DNA from: DATDAW01 sp036525185
GTDB lineage: Bacteria; Verrucomicrobiota; Verrucomicrobiia; Chthoniobacterales; DASVRZ01
Length of the DNA stretch: 50,881 nucleotides
Assembly (NCBI GenBank): GCA_036525185.1
Contig: DATDAW010000035.1
Span: 1-50,881, forward strand
Reading direction: 5' to 3'
Below the pieces are notes generated by a model, which made no database searches, had not been told where the DNA came from, and saw nothing but the letters and a program-made list of their open reading frames with translations. Each line of letters opens with the position of its first letter. Within the stretch, counting starts at the first letter, position 1. Both the position numbers and the translations under genes were made by a program. Positions 43,107 to 50,881 of the stretch are shown here, piece after piece.

Positions 43107-43538
43107 ATGAATCGCTGGGTTTCTCTTGTGCTTGTGTGGATGGCTGTCGGCGTTTCCGCTTTGGCCGGATCGCCGATCGGTGTTTGGACTACCGAAAACA
43201 AGGAAGCCAATTTCGAGATCTATGAAAACGGTGGCAAACTTTTCGGGAGAATTATCTATCTAAAGGAACCGAACTACGACGGCAAACCGAAGGTCGATTA
43301 TAACAACCCCGATCCCAGCAAGCGCCGCGATCCCATCATCGGCCTGGTGTTTTTGAAGGACTTCGTCCCAGCCAATGGAACGCCCGATCGATGGGAGAAA
43401 GGCACCATCTACGACCCGCACAATGGCAAGGCGTACTCGAGTTTTCTCCAGTTGAAGGACGAAAACACGATCACTGTGCGCGGTTTCATCGGCATCTCCC
43501 TTCTCGGTCGGAGCCAGGTCTGGACGCGGGTAAAATAG
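43107..43538 (+). CDS. Exported DUF2147-family protein
   Basis: ATG 43107 gives 143 residues: signal peptide (MNRWVSLVLVWMAVGVSALA), then the DUF2147 pattern 'SPIGVWTTENKEANFEIYEN', 'GRIIYLKEPNYDGKPKVDYN', 'GTIYDPHNGKAYSSFLQLKD' and the closing 'GRSQVWTRVK'. The fold is lipocalin-like and the proteins are periplasmic; the function is unknown. It is followed by an M23 peptidase gene. Confidence 0.85.
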   Translation: MNRWVSLVLVWMAVGVSALAGSPIGVWTTENKEANFEIYENGGKLFGRIIYLKEPNYDGKPKVDYNNPDPSKRRDPIIGLVFLKDFVPANGTPDRWEKGTIYDPHNGKAYSSFLQLKDENTITVRGFIGISLLGRSQVWTRVK

Positions 43539-43654
43539 CCGCGCGGACTCGCCGACATGCGCAGTCGCGCGGCCGTGGTTGCGCGCGCAGGAACTGGATT
43601 TTTTCTTTGAAAAGGCTTGCGGGTCACGCTTGCGGTGGCCTACAAACGCCGGCG

Positions 43655-44326
43655 ATGCGTAAACTCCTCCACGCAACGCTGTTGGCGTTTCTTCTCCTGA
43701 CTGTCAGCACTTACGCCCAGCAGTTTGCCCGCAATGTAGGTATGACGCGGCTGGCCGATGGTTTTGATTACCCTGTCGGCGGAGGCACCGCGGAAGGTTA
43801 CTACAAGTCCCGGGGCTTTCGCGCCCATGCCCACATGGGCGAGGATTGGAACGGCAAACTCGGCGGCGACAGCGACATTGGCGCGCCCGTGAATGCTGTC
43901 GGTCACGGGCTAGTTGTGCTCGCTCGAGACGTCAAAATGGGCTGGGGCAACGTCGTCATCGTTCGCCATACTTACATGGAGAACGGGCGCATCCTTTATG
44001 CCGACAGCCTCTACGGGCATCTCGACCGGATTTTCGTTCGCGAAGGCCAACAAGTCAGGCGACGCCAACTCGTCGGCACCATCGGCACAGGCGCGGGCCG
44101 TTACCCAGCGCATCTGCACTTTGAGCTACGGAAAAATCTGGCGATTGGCGTGCTGCAATCCTCCTTCAAACGGGATTTCGACAATTATTTTGATCCCACC
44201 CAGTTCATCGAAAGCCACCGCAGTCTGCAATCGAGCCGGAAAGCATATCCGATTGCGTTGAATACGTTTACGATGCTGCCAGGCAGCCCGGCGTTGACAC
44301 CGAAATTTGTGCGCCAGAAACGATGA
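43655..44326 (+). CDS. M23-family (LytM) metallopeptidase
   Basis: ATG 43655 gives 223 residues with a signal peptide (cleavage after TYA). The zinc site is complete: H60 and D64 in HMGEDW, H155 with H153 in HLHFEL, plus H122 in YGHLDR. Such LytM enzymes cut peptidoglycan cross-bridges in the periplasm. There are no LysM or coiled-coil domains, so it is probably an active hydrolase rather than an EnvC-type activator. Confidence 0.88.
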   Translation: MRKLLHATLLAFLLLTVSTYAQQFARNVGMTRLADGFDYPVGGGTAEGYYKSRGFRAHAHMGEDWNGKLGGDSDIGAPVNAVGHGLVVLARDVKMGWGNVVIVRHTYMENGRILYADSLYGHLDRIFVREGQQVRRRQLVGTIGTGAGRYPAHLHFELRKNLAIGVLQSSFKRDFDNYFDPTQFIESHRSLQSSRKAYPIALNTFTMLPGSPALTPKFVRQKR

Positions 44327-44427
44327 TCCGGCTACCGCTTGGAATGCCTCATCTCTCTGAATGCCATTCCAATCCGACTCCCATCTTTCACAGATGGCTC
44401 ACGTCAACGCCGTTCCATCAAAACAAA

Positions 44428-45009
44428 TCAAAACAGATCCAATTGCGCCGTCCTGGCCAGCGGATCGCCGTGCGGATCAACCTCGTCGGTCTCGGCTTCC
44501 TCCGTGATTTCGTCCTCGTCATGCCCATTTAAGATGGCTTCTCTCATCGAATCCACCATCATCGGTTCGGAGCCCTCAAAAAAATTCGTGGATGTTTCTG
44601 AAGCTGCTGCAACTTCCGCGGCGTCGACAAAATCGTTGATCCGACCTTCCGTCTCATCTTCTGAGCCAGATTCCGCGATATCTGTTTCGCCCGTATCGCC
44701 CTCCAAATCGGATTTCTCATCCTCATCGGCAACGGTATTTTGAGCGGGTGTATGCTCCACACCGTTGGCTTTCTCGGGGTCCTCGTCCAAATGGCTGACC
44801 GACCGTTCGACTATTTGGGAGATCAACGCCTGGATCGTCTGTTCGGTTTCACCCGCCAGCCGCCGCACTTTTTCCAAAACGTTCTCCGGCAAAATGATTT
44901 GGACAAATTTTTGGCTGCTCTCCTTAAGGCGCGTTCGGCGGCGGCGCTGAGCTTCTCGAAGTTGCTCGAGCCGTTTTTTCTTTTTGATTGCGGTCAAACG
45001 TTTGGGCAT
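44428..45009 (-). CDS. RHH-like DNA-binding protein with acidic tail and clamp motif QLDLF
   Basis: A 193-residue protein in three parts. Residues 1-32 are strongly basic (KKKKRLEQLREAQRRRRTRL). Residues 34-72 (FVQIILPENVLEKVRRLAGE, then TIQALISQIVERSV) read as strand-helix-helix, the ribbon-helix-helix DNA-binding fold. Residues 75-193 are very acidic and probably disordered. The last five residues are QLDLF, the consensus bacterial sliding-clamp (DnaN) peptide at the position seen in clamp clients. I know of no named family with this build; a clamp-tethered DNA-binding factor is inference. Confidence 0.6.
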   Translation of the reverse strand: MPKRLTAIKKKKRLEQLREAQRRRRTRLKESSQKFVQIILPENVLEKVRRLAGETEQTIQALISQIVERSVSHLDEDPEKANGVEHTPAQNTVADEDEKSDLEGDTGETDIAESGSEDETEGRINDFVDAAEVAAASETSTNFFEGSEPMMVDSMREAILNGHDEDEITEEAETDEVDPHGDPLARTAQLDLF

Positions 45010-45270
45010 ACGCGGGTATTCGTGTTCAATGGTTAAGGTTTAAACGTGGCATGAAAGTGGCGCGCCCAATGGGGGAACGGCCGGCCCGCGTAAGCTTTCG
45101 AAGGAGGAAACAGCTTCATCGTTCGCGCTGAGGTGTGGGCGCAAATGAGAAACGTTTGTCGAAAAGCGTGACTGTATATTCAACAGAGTTATGCCGTGAT
45201 GGCAAGCCCGGAGATTGCCCTACAAGTGTTAAGGCTCTCGCCTTACTTATTTCCCTGGACGTTTCCTATC

Positions 45271-46302
45271 TCAAAATCTCCCGTTGATCGAGAACGACAA
45301 AAACGTTTGGTTTTCCGCGCCGAGAAAAACAGGGTTCTTGTCCATTTCATATCGGATGCTCAACCCGGCACTGAGCGCTTCGGCCAACGCAACGGTGGAT
45401 GCCGCGGAAAAGGTGTAACCTTCGGCCGGGTCATCCGTCCGCGATCGAAGCGCAGCGGCGCGGAGCTCGATGGCCGCCTTGGAAAAAATCCGGTGTTGCA
45501 AGCCGATGAAGGCCGATTCGCTTAAGGTCGGAAATCCGCTTCCAGCAAAACCATGTCCGACGGAAATAGCGGTGAACGGATCGACCTGCCACGACACCGA
45601 GCCATCGACGAAGGCTCGCAAGGATTCGGCAGAATCCGCCGCCTCGGTTCGTTGGTAACCCGGACCGATCTGCAATTTGAGCGGGATATTCTCAGTGCCA
45701 ACAGATCGCTCCGTGGAGGCCTGGATGGTGGTTTGCGAGCCCTTTTCGCCACTGAAACCCTGCCGATCTTCGTGGCGGGCAGTGAGTCTCAGCGCCTGTT
45801 TTTCCGAAAGCCTCGCCGTGGCCTGCGCCGTGATGGCTTCAACGTCTTCGCTTTGAAATCGATCGTTGAGATTGTCCCGTTTTTCGTAAGCCACATCGAC
45901 TTCCGTGCCGGCACGCGGCTTCCACGAGAGGGCGGGCCGCTGCAACATCGTCCAATAAGCGGCCTGCTGCTTTTGCTGACGGGCCAACTCCGTTTCCTGG
46001 GTAAGAAAACCCGTTTCGGCAATGTATTTCACCGAAAAAAACGGCGAAATCACCTGCTCGATCGCGAAACGCATCTGCTGCTGAAGCGATTTCGTGACAC
46101 CATCGGCGACAGGCGTTACCGCAGCGGTCGCAGGATCAACGACAACGGTGTAACCCTCCCCGGCAATGACAGGTTGGGCTCTCGGCGGGTCTTTATAAAC
46201 AGGGATTGCTTTTTCGACACGCTGACCTTGGTCAAGCTGAATTTCCTGACCGAAAACCGGGACTGCACAAAATAGAATACTCAGAAAGGGAGAGAGCTTC
46301 AT
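45271..46302 (-). CDS. Probable outer-membrane beta-barrel protein
   Basis: ATG 46302 gives 343 residues: signal peptide (MKLSPFLSILFCAVPVFGQ), a short periplasmic region, then alternating strands such as 'KQALRLTARHEDRQGF' and 'FTAISVGHGFAGSGF'. The chain ends in FLSFSINGRF, the C-terminal Phe that BamA recognises. It suggests about 12-16 strands. The substrate or role is unknown. No partners are adjacent. Confidence 0.6.
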   Translation of the reverse strand: MKLSPFLSILFCAVPVFGQEIQLDQGQRVEKAIPVYKDPPRAQPVIAGEGYTVVVDPATAAVTPVADGVTKSLQQQMRFAIEQVISPFFSVKYIAETGFLTQETELARQQKQQAAYWTMLQRPALSWKPRAGTEVDVAYEKRDNLNDRFQSEDVEAITAQATARLSEKQALRLTARHEDRQGFSGEKGSQTTIQASTERSVGTENIPLKLQIGPGYQRTEAADSAESLRAFVDGSVSWQVDPFTAISVGHGFAGSGFPTLSESAFIGLQHRIFSKAAIELRAAALRSRTDDPAEGYTFSAASTVALAEALSAGLSIRYEMDKNPVFLGAENQTFLSFSINGRF

Positions 46303-46408
46303 GGTTCGCCGGGCAAAGACGAAATCACACGGCTGCAAATCTGCAACTACCTCAATACCACCACATCACATCTTGTGATTCCCGATCATTTCGCGTATCG
46401 ATTGAGGT

Positions 46409-47296
46409 ATGTTCACAGAGGGAAGATCCGATGATTACACACCGATAACGGTGATCGGCCGCTTCCCGATTTATTGGACCGAGTTGCTCATCATTTTGCA
46501 CGTGGTGAGCATGGTAATTTGGGCGGTCCTGGGGGGCTCGCTGGCATGGGTTTACACATTGGCCTATGATCCAGGATTGATCATTCACAACCTGCATCTC
46601 TGGCGGCTTGTGTCGTACATTTTTTTGAACCAACCGAGCCTTTGGTTTGCCGTGGGGATGCTAATGCTGTGGTGGTTCGGAAGGGAAACCGAACGTTTTT
46701 ATGGGAGCAAAAATTTTCTGATTGGCTATGCGACTCTGACCGTTGTTCCGGCCATTGCAGGGCTGATCCCGGTATTAAATGTTCCTCTTGAAGGGCCGAC
46801 GACCGTCCATTTCGGGATTTTCTTGATGTTTGCTGTCACATACCCCGGCGTAGCGTTCTTTTTTGGTATTACCGCGAAATGGCTCGCTTGGATTTATCTG
46901 GCGATCTACAGCCTTATTTACTTGGCACAACGCAATGTCGGCGGCTTTGTTCAGCTCTGGCTCGCGGCGGGCACCGCCTTTGCGCTCACTCGCTTTTGGG
47001 GACGCGGAGACTGGTTTCCCGAAACCTGGAATATCCGGATGCCTTCATTTCGACCAAAGCCGAAATTTCGGGTCCTCAAGAAACCCTCCGCCAGCGTCCC
47101 CTCGTCCGTTCCTGTGCGACGGGTTTCCACGCCGCCTTCGACCACCCCTCCTTCGGCGAGCGACGATCCTGTTTCCTCCATCGATCCCATCCTCGACAAA
47201 ATCGCCAAACGCGGCATCAACAGCCTGACCCCTCGCGAACGGGCCGCGCTGGAACGAGCAAGCGGCGCGTTGCAGCGTAAAGAATCCGGAAAATGA
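46409..47296 (+). CDS. Rhomboid-fold protein lacking the catalytic residues
   Basis: A 295-residue membrane protein whose six helices follow the rhomboid pattern ('HLWRLVSYIFLNQPSLWFAV', 'WWFGRETERFYGSKNFLIGY'). The active-site GxSG is replaced by GPTT, and the TM6 histidine of the 'HLGG' motif is Asn (RNVGG). It is therefore a pseudoprotease. The C-terminal 'ILDKIAKRGINSLTPRERAA' module is the short cytosolic tail domain found on many bacterial rhomboids. It precedes DUF2270 by 30 bp. Confidence 0.8.
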   Translation: MFTEGRSDDYTPITVIGRFPIYWTELLIILHVVSMVIWAVLGGSLAWVYTLAYDPGLIIHNLHLWRLVSYIFLNQPSLWFAVGMLMLWWFGRETERFYGSKNFLIGYATLTVVPAIAGLIPVLNVPLEGPTTVHFGIFLMFAVTYPGVAFFFGITAKWLAWIYLAIYSLIYLAQRNVGGFVQLWLAAGTAFALTRFWGRGDWFPETWNIRMPSFRPKPKFRVLKKPSASVPSSVPVRRVSTPPSTTPPSASDDPVSSIDPILDKIAKRGINSLTPRERAALERASGALQRKESGK

Positions 47297-47326
47297 ACGG
47301 CCCGTGCCCGGATTTCTCCGCCAATC

Positions 47327-48019
47327 ATGGCTGAAACCGACTCCATCCCGACCCGTCCCGATATTAACAGTTCGGTGTACGTCACCGCGATGTCCCATTT
47401 TTACCGGGGCGAAATCAGCCGGATCATGGTCTGGCGTCAACGCCTGGATGTAACCACCACGTGGGCGATCACTTGCACGACGACCCTCATCACGGTGGCG
47501 TTCTCGCTCCCCGCGTTGCCGCATATCATTTTCTTTTTCAACATCGCCATCGTGCTCATGATGCTCTGGATCGAGGCGCGACGTTACCGGTTTTACGATG
47601 CGTTTCGGGCGCGGGTCCGTATGCTGGAGGCTCATTTCCTCGTGCCATTGCTGCTGCAGAACCAAAGAATGCTCGAAGGCGACTGGCGGAAATTGGTCTG
47701 TGAAGATCTCATCCTCCCGTCGTTCAAAATCAGCGTTATGGAAGCTGTGGGGCGCCGGATGAAACGGAATTACGTGTTCCTTTTCGCGATCATTCTGGTG
47801 GCGTGGCTTACGAAAATCTTTATTCATGCCGAGCCGAAAGTGCGGTCCTTAGGCGATTTCTACAGGGCGCTCGGTGTTGCACATTTTCCGGCCTGGCTGG
47901 TCGCGGCATTACTCACCCTCACCTATGGCGCCATTATTTGGTTTACCGTTTATGTCGCCCGCAATACCTCGGGAGAAGTGAACGAATTCGGAGGAAGCCG
48001 TCCGCTTTGGAGAATATGA
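47327..48019 (+). CDS. DUF2270 integral membrane protein
   Basis: A 230-residue protein with an N-terminal cytosolic stretch (SHFYRGEISRIMVWRQRLD) and four hydrophobic segments (about 48-66, 70-88, 148-170, 190-215). The conserved 'WIEARRYRFYDAFRARVRML' marks DUF2270. The function is unknown. It is sandwiched between the pseudo-rhomboid (30-bp gap) and mazG (4-bp overlap). Confidence 0.85.
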   Translation: MAETDSIPTRPDINSSVYVTAMSHFYRGEISRIMVWRQRLDVTTTWAITCTTTLITVAFSLPALPHIIFFFNIAIVLMMLWIEARRYRFYDAFRARVRMLEAHFLVPLLLQNQRMLEGDWRKLVCEDLILPSFKISVMEAVGRRMKRNYVFLFAIILVAWLTKIFIHAEPKVRSLGDFYRALGVAHFPAWLVAALLTLTYGAIIWFTVYVARNTSGEVNEFGGSRPLWRI

Positions 48020-48801
48020 ATTCCAGCTCGGAAAAACCTATTGATCGCCTTCGCGCTATCGTAGCCCGTCTCCGCGCGCCGGATGGCTGCCCCTGGGACC
48101 GCGAGCAAACCCACTCCAGCCTCGTCCCAGGCCTTATCGAGGAGGTTTACGAAGTCATCGACGCCATCGAGCGAAAACACGATCCCGACCTCCGCGAGGA
48201 GCTCGGTGATTTGCTCCTTCACGTCGTCATGCACGCCCAAATGGCCGGCGAAACAGGGCGCTTCAATTTCGACGATGTCAGCAAGGGCGTCGGCGACAAG
48301 ATGGTCCGACGCCACCCGCATGTTTTTGGCGAAAACAGCGACGCCAAAGATACCGCTGCCGTCCTGAAACAATGGGACGAAATCAAGCGCACCGAAAAGA
48401 CCGCCGGCGATCCTGTACGTCCGCCTTCCCTGCTCGACGGGGTGCCGCTTTCCTTCCCTGCCCTACTCCGAGCCAAAAAACTTCAAGCCAAAGCTGCCAA
48501 AATAGGCTTCGACTGGCCTGAGGCTGCTCCCGTTCTGGAGAAAATTGCTGAAGAAATGACCGAGGTCCGCGCGGCATTAACCTCCTGTGACACAGCGAAG
48601 ATCGAAGACGAAATAGGCGACCTCTTGTTCACCGTCGTCAATCTTGCTCGAAAATGCGACATCGACCCGGAGCTCGCCCTTCACCGGGCTTCCGACAAGT
48701 TTTCAGCGCGTTTCCGAGCCATGGAGGCCGCCGGCAAAGACCTGCAAGCCCTCACTCCGGAGCAACTAGAGGCGTTCTGGGCAAAGGCAAAATCCAGCTA
48801 G
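48016..48801 (+). CDS. mazG: Nucleoside triphosphate pyrophosphohydrolase MazG
   Basis: ATG 48016 overlaps the DUF2270 stop (ATGA); 261 residues. There are two MazG repeats: 'LRAPDGCPWDREQTHSSLVP' with 'EEVYEV' and 'EELGDLLLHVVMHAQ', then a second EEMTEV and 'DEIGDLLFTVVNLARKC'. The acidic residues bind magnesium. It hydrolyses non-canonical NTPs to NMP, and ppGpp in some bacteria. Its stop lies in a nested inverted repeat. Confidence 0.94.
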   Translation: MNSSSEKPIDRLRAIVARLRAPDGCPWDREQTHSSLVPGLIEEVYEVIDAIERKHDPDLREELGDLLLHVVMHAQMAGETGRFNFDDVSKGVGDKMVRRHPHVFGENSDAKDTAAVLKQWDEIKRTEKTAGDPVRPPSLLDGVPLSFPALLRAKKLQAKAAKIGFDWPEAAPVLEKIAEEMTEVRAALTSCDTAKIEDEIGDLLFTVVNLARKCDIDPELALHRASDKFSARFRAMEAAGKDLQALTPEQLEAFWAKAKSS

Positions 48802-48865
48802 ACGTGTTCGCTAGATCGCGCTGCGCCGCGAATGCGAAAATTCGCGCACGCCGGATATTCGTCTA
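48799..48865. repeat. Nested hairpins at the mazG stop
   Basis: Outer arms TAGACG (48799-48804) and CGTCTA (48860-48865) enclose an inner hairpin CGCGAAT (48827-48833) / ATTCGCG (48840-48846) with loop GCGAAA. The outer arm contains the mazG stop codon. It is a candidate termination or repeat element. Confidence 0.4.
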
Positions 48866-48934
48866 ACATTCCCCTTGCCACTGCCCGGATAATCTTATGT
48901 CATCCCGGCTCGTGAACGTTCTCTTCCCGGGTTG

Positions 48935-49588
48935 ATGCTCTACTGGTTCCTGCGACTCCTCATCCAGTTTGTTCTCATCCAAACCATCCGCATCCGTCAT
49001 GCGAATCGCGAACTGGCCGAAACGTCAGGTGGTTTTGTGCTCGCTTGCAGCCATATCAGCCATCTCGATCCTGTCCTGGTCAGCGCGATTCTCCGGCGGA
49101 AAGTGGATTGGGTCGCCCGTATCGAGTTTTTTCGAAATCCGTTAATGGCGAGGGTGATGCACCTTATCGACGCATTCCCAGTGAATCGCCAGGGCGTTCC
49201 AGTCAGTGCCATCAAGAACTCCATCCAGCGGATCCGCGAAGGCAAAGTCGTCGGCATTTTTCCGGAGGGTGAGATCATGCAAGGCAGGGAATCCGTCCTG
49301 CGCGGCGGGCCACTCAAACGCGGTTTCGCCCTGATCGCCCAGCGAACGAACTGTCCGGTCGTCCCCTGCATCGCGCTCGGCACGGAAAAATTGTCCACGA
49401 TCGATCCGTGGCTGCCGATGTTTCGGGGCCGTGTCTGGATTCAATTTGGCAAACCGGTCCACCTTACACCGGACCTGCCCCGCCGCGAACAACAGCAACG
49501 CCTCGCCGCCGACCTCCGCGACGCTTATCAGACGCTCTACCGCGAAATGCTCGCTCACTTCGGATTGGAAGAATCTGTTTTGCCGTAA
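48935..49588 (+). CDS. plsC: 1-acyl-sn-glycerol-3-phosphate acyltransferase
   Basis: ATG 48935 gives 217 residues; a TTG one codon earlier is possible. An N-terminal membrane helix precedes the HxxxxD motif (H40, D45 in CSHISHLD). The FPEGE motif and 'CPVVPCIALG' follow. It acylates lysophosphatidic acid to phosphatidic acid at the inner membrane. It is alone in its operon position between mazG and a HupE-type gene. Confidence 0.92.
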   Translation: MLYWFLRLLIQFVLIQTIRIRHANRELAETSGGFVLACSHISHLDPVLVSAILRRKVDWVARIEFFRNPLMARVMHLIDAFPVNRQGVPVSAIKNSIQRIREGKVVGIFPEGEIMQGRESVLRGGPLKRGFALIAQRTNCPVVPCIALGTEKLSTIDPWLPMFRGRVWIQFGKPVHLTPDLPRREQQQRLAADLRDAYQTLYREMLAHFGLEESVLP

Positions 49589-49668
49589 GCGTATCGAGCG
49601 CCCGAAACGCGACTGAAAAACAGCGCACCCTCATTGACACGCCCCGCACTTCCCGCCAACGCTGGCGG

Positions 49669-50877
49669 ATGCCTCGAGCAAATGGGTTGTGGAAAGCTTT
49701 GATCCTTCTCCTGTTGTTCGTTGCGAATTTCGCCATCGCGCACGCGCACGTGCTCAACATGACGCGCGTCCGCGTGAGCTTCGATGACTCCGCCGTTTTC
49801 AAAGCCGAAGTCGACATCGACCTGACGCAACTGCTAGGCTCCTCCCAGGCGTATTACGATTTGTCGCTGCTGGCCAAAGAGGCGCAGGCAGGCCAACTAA
49901 GCCTTTTGACGGCTGCGCTGATGGAAACGCTAACGTTTCATTTTGGCGATGCTGTGGTCGAGCCGGAACTTGTCGACTGGCGGGTGCCGGTCGTGGACCG
50001 GGCGCATTACGACGATTATTACGTGGGAAAAATGACGCACCTCGTCTGGCAGGGACGAGTTCCGGCGTCGCGAGCGCCTTTCGTGCTCGGCGTCGCGGCG
50101 GGCGCACCGATTGAGTATCCGATAGCGTTCACTGTCGAGCGTACGGATCGCGGCGTACGCAAAACGCGATGGATGGATGTTGGCGGCCAGGAGAGTCAGC
50201 TGTTTGACTACGAACAGGTGCAACCGGCTGAAAGCACGCGACCCATGGCGACCGGGCCAGCGGTTTCCGGCGCGGAACTTCCCGGCTGGCAACGCGCCGT
50301 AGGGGTGCAGGTGGACGCGCTTTGGCAATATCTGAAATTGGGCTTCCAACACATCGTCCCGGGGGGCCTGGATCACATCCTGTTCGTGCTCGGGCTATTC
50401 TTTCTCGGCATTTCATGGCGAAAACTGCTTTCCCAGACCACCGTTTTCACCGTAGCCCATGCCACGACGCTCTACCTCTCCACGCAAGGAATTTTCTCGT
50501 TGCCACAATGGTTTGTCGAACCGGCCATCGCGTTCGTGGCGCTGGAAAACATCTTCAAGCCGCGACTACACGTCTTCCGATTGGTCGTGGTTTTCTGCTT
50601 CGGCCTCATCCACGGGCTCGGGTTTGCGTCGAGTCTCAGCGAAGTGCCCATGCCGAAACGCGAATTTCTAACCGCGCTGCTAGGCTTCAACTTCGGCGTC
50701 GATTTCGGCCAGCTTTTCGTGATCGGCGTCGCGTTCCTCTGCGTCGGCTGGTTCCGTAAAAAGGCATGGTACTTCACACGGATCGCTGTGCCCTGCTGCT
50801 GGTTCATCGCCGCCATCGGCTTCGTCTGGGCCATCCAACGCGTCACCTTCTTTGCCATGCATTTGCCGGGTGTGTAA
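49669..50877 (+). CDS. HupE/UreJ-type membrane protein with large N-terminal domain
   Basis: ATG 49669 gives 402 residues: signal peptide (cleavage after IAHA), a periplasmic domain of about 195 residues, then six transmembrane segments of the HupE/UreJ_2 family. The signature is 'HIVPGGLDHILFVLGLFFLG', with His residues in TVAHATTLY and LIHGLGFASSL. It is a probable metal-related permease; the substrate is unknown. Its end falls 4 bases before the window edge. Compare hupE at 12249. Confidence 0.85.
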   Translation: MPRANGLWKALILLLLFVANFAIAHAHVLNMTRVRVSFDDSAVFKAEVDIDLTQLLGSSQAYYDLSLLAKEAQAGQLSLLTAALMETLTFHFGDAVVEPELVDWRVPVVDRAHYDDYYVGKMTHLVWQGRVPASRAPFVLGVAAGAPIEYPIAFTVERTDRGVRKTRWMDVGGQESQLFDYEQVQPAESTRPMATGPAVSGAELPGWQRAVGVQVDALWQYLKLGFQHIVPGGLDHILFVLGLFFLGISWRKLLSQTTVFTVAHATTLYLSTQGIFSLPQWFVEPAIAFVALENIFKPRLHVFRLVVVFCFGLIHGLGFASSLSEVPMPKREFLTALLGFNFGVDFGQLFVIGVAFLCVGWFRKKAWYFTRIAVPCCWFIAAIGFVWAIQRVTFFAMHLPGV

Positions 50878-50881
50878 AAAA

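Overview
The window reads as a chromosomal stretch of a Gram-negative bacterium with moderately high GC. It encodes a TolC-type outer-membrane channel, a beta-barrel protein ending in Phe, many signal peptides, Clp/trigger-factor housekeeping and MnSOD. Most starts have no Shine-Dalgarno (SD) sequence, and several exported proteins carry Pro/Thr-rich linkers. The gene mix suggests a soil Verrucomicrobiota of the Chthoniobacter/Spartobacteria kind, but this is inference and no database search was possible. I see no phage, insertion sequence, CRISPR array or rRNA. One tRNA, tRNA-Leu(UAA), is present.

Left part (1-9.3 kb): the tail of an SMP-30-like beta-propeller, a free TonB C-terminal-like protein, a secreted SnoaL/DUF4440-like protein and a LuxR-type regulator. 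These are followed by a minus-strand series: HAD phosphatase, dihydropyrimidinase overlapping a WecG-type glycosyltransferase, infC (probable AUU start, acidic tail), sodA and rarD. Between infC and the HAD gene lies about 650 bp with coding remnants, an octamer repeat and a large inverted repeat.

9.4-18 kb: an iscA-hscB-hscA Fe-S chaperone operon without iscS or iscU, a HupE metal-transport protein, a glutathionyl-hydroquinone reductase, an orphan TonB-receptor plug fragment, a histone-deacetylase-like amidohydrolase, gcvT-gcvH and a transglutaminase.

18-31 kb: a GH1 glycosidase next to an MGDG-synthase-like glycosyltransferase and a secreted Pro/Thr-rich protein; serS with an overlapping VOC gene; tilS; khpA; a pgeF / methyltransferase / cobA-hemD fusion group (tetrapyrrole methylation and uroporphyrinogen-III synthesis); and marR overlapping an orphan tolC.

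31-43 kb: a second secreted Pro/Thr-rich protein related in its tail to the first, pabB, dinB, a LysR regulator divergent from a flavoprotein, tRNA-Leu, a three-gene ACT-domain operon, the conserved tig-clpP-clpX operon and uxaC.

43-50.9 kb: a DUF2147 protein, an M23 peptidase, a ribbon-helix-helix-like protein with an acidic tail ending in a sliding-clamp motif (QLDLF), an outer-membrane barrel, a catalytically dead rhomboid followed by DUF2270 and mazG, plsC, and a second HupE/UreJ-type protein.

The best candidates for something undescribed are the clamp-motif protein at 44.4-45.0 kb, the pseudo-rhomboid/DUF2270/MazG unit, the GH1-glycolipid synthase pair, and the infC initiation and tail features.
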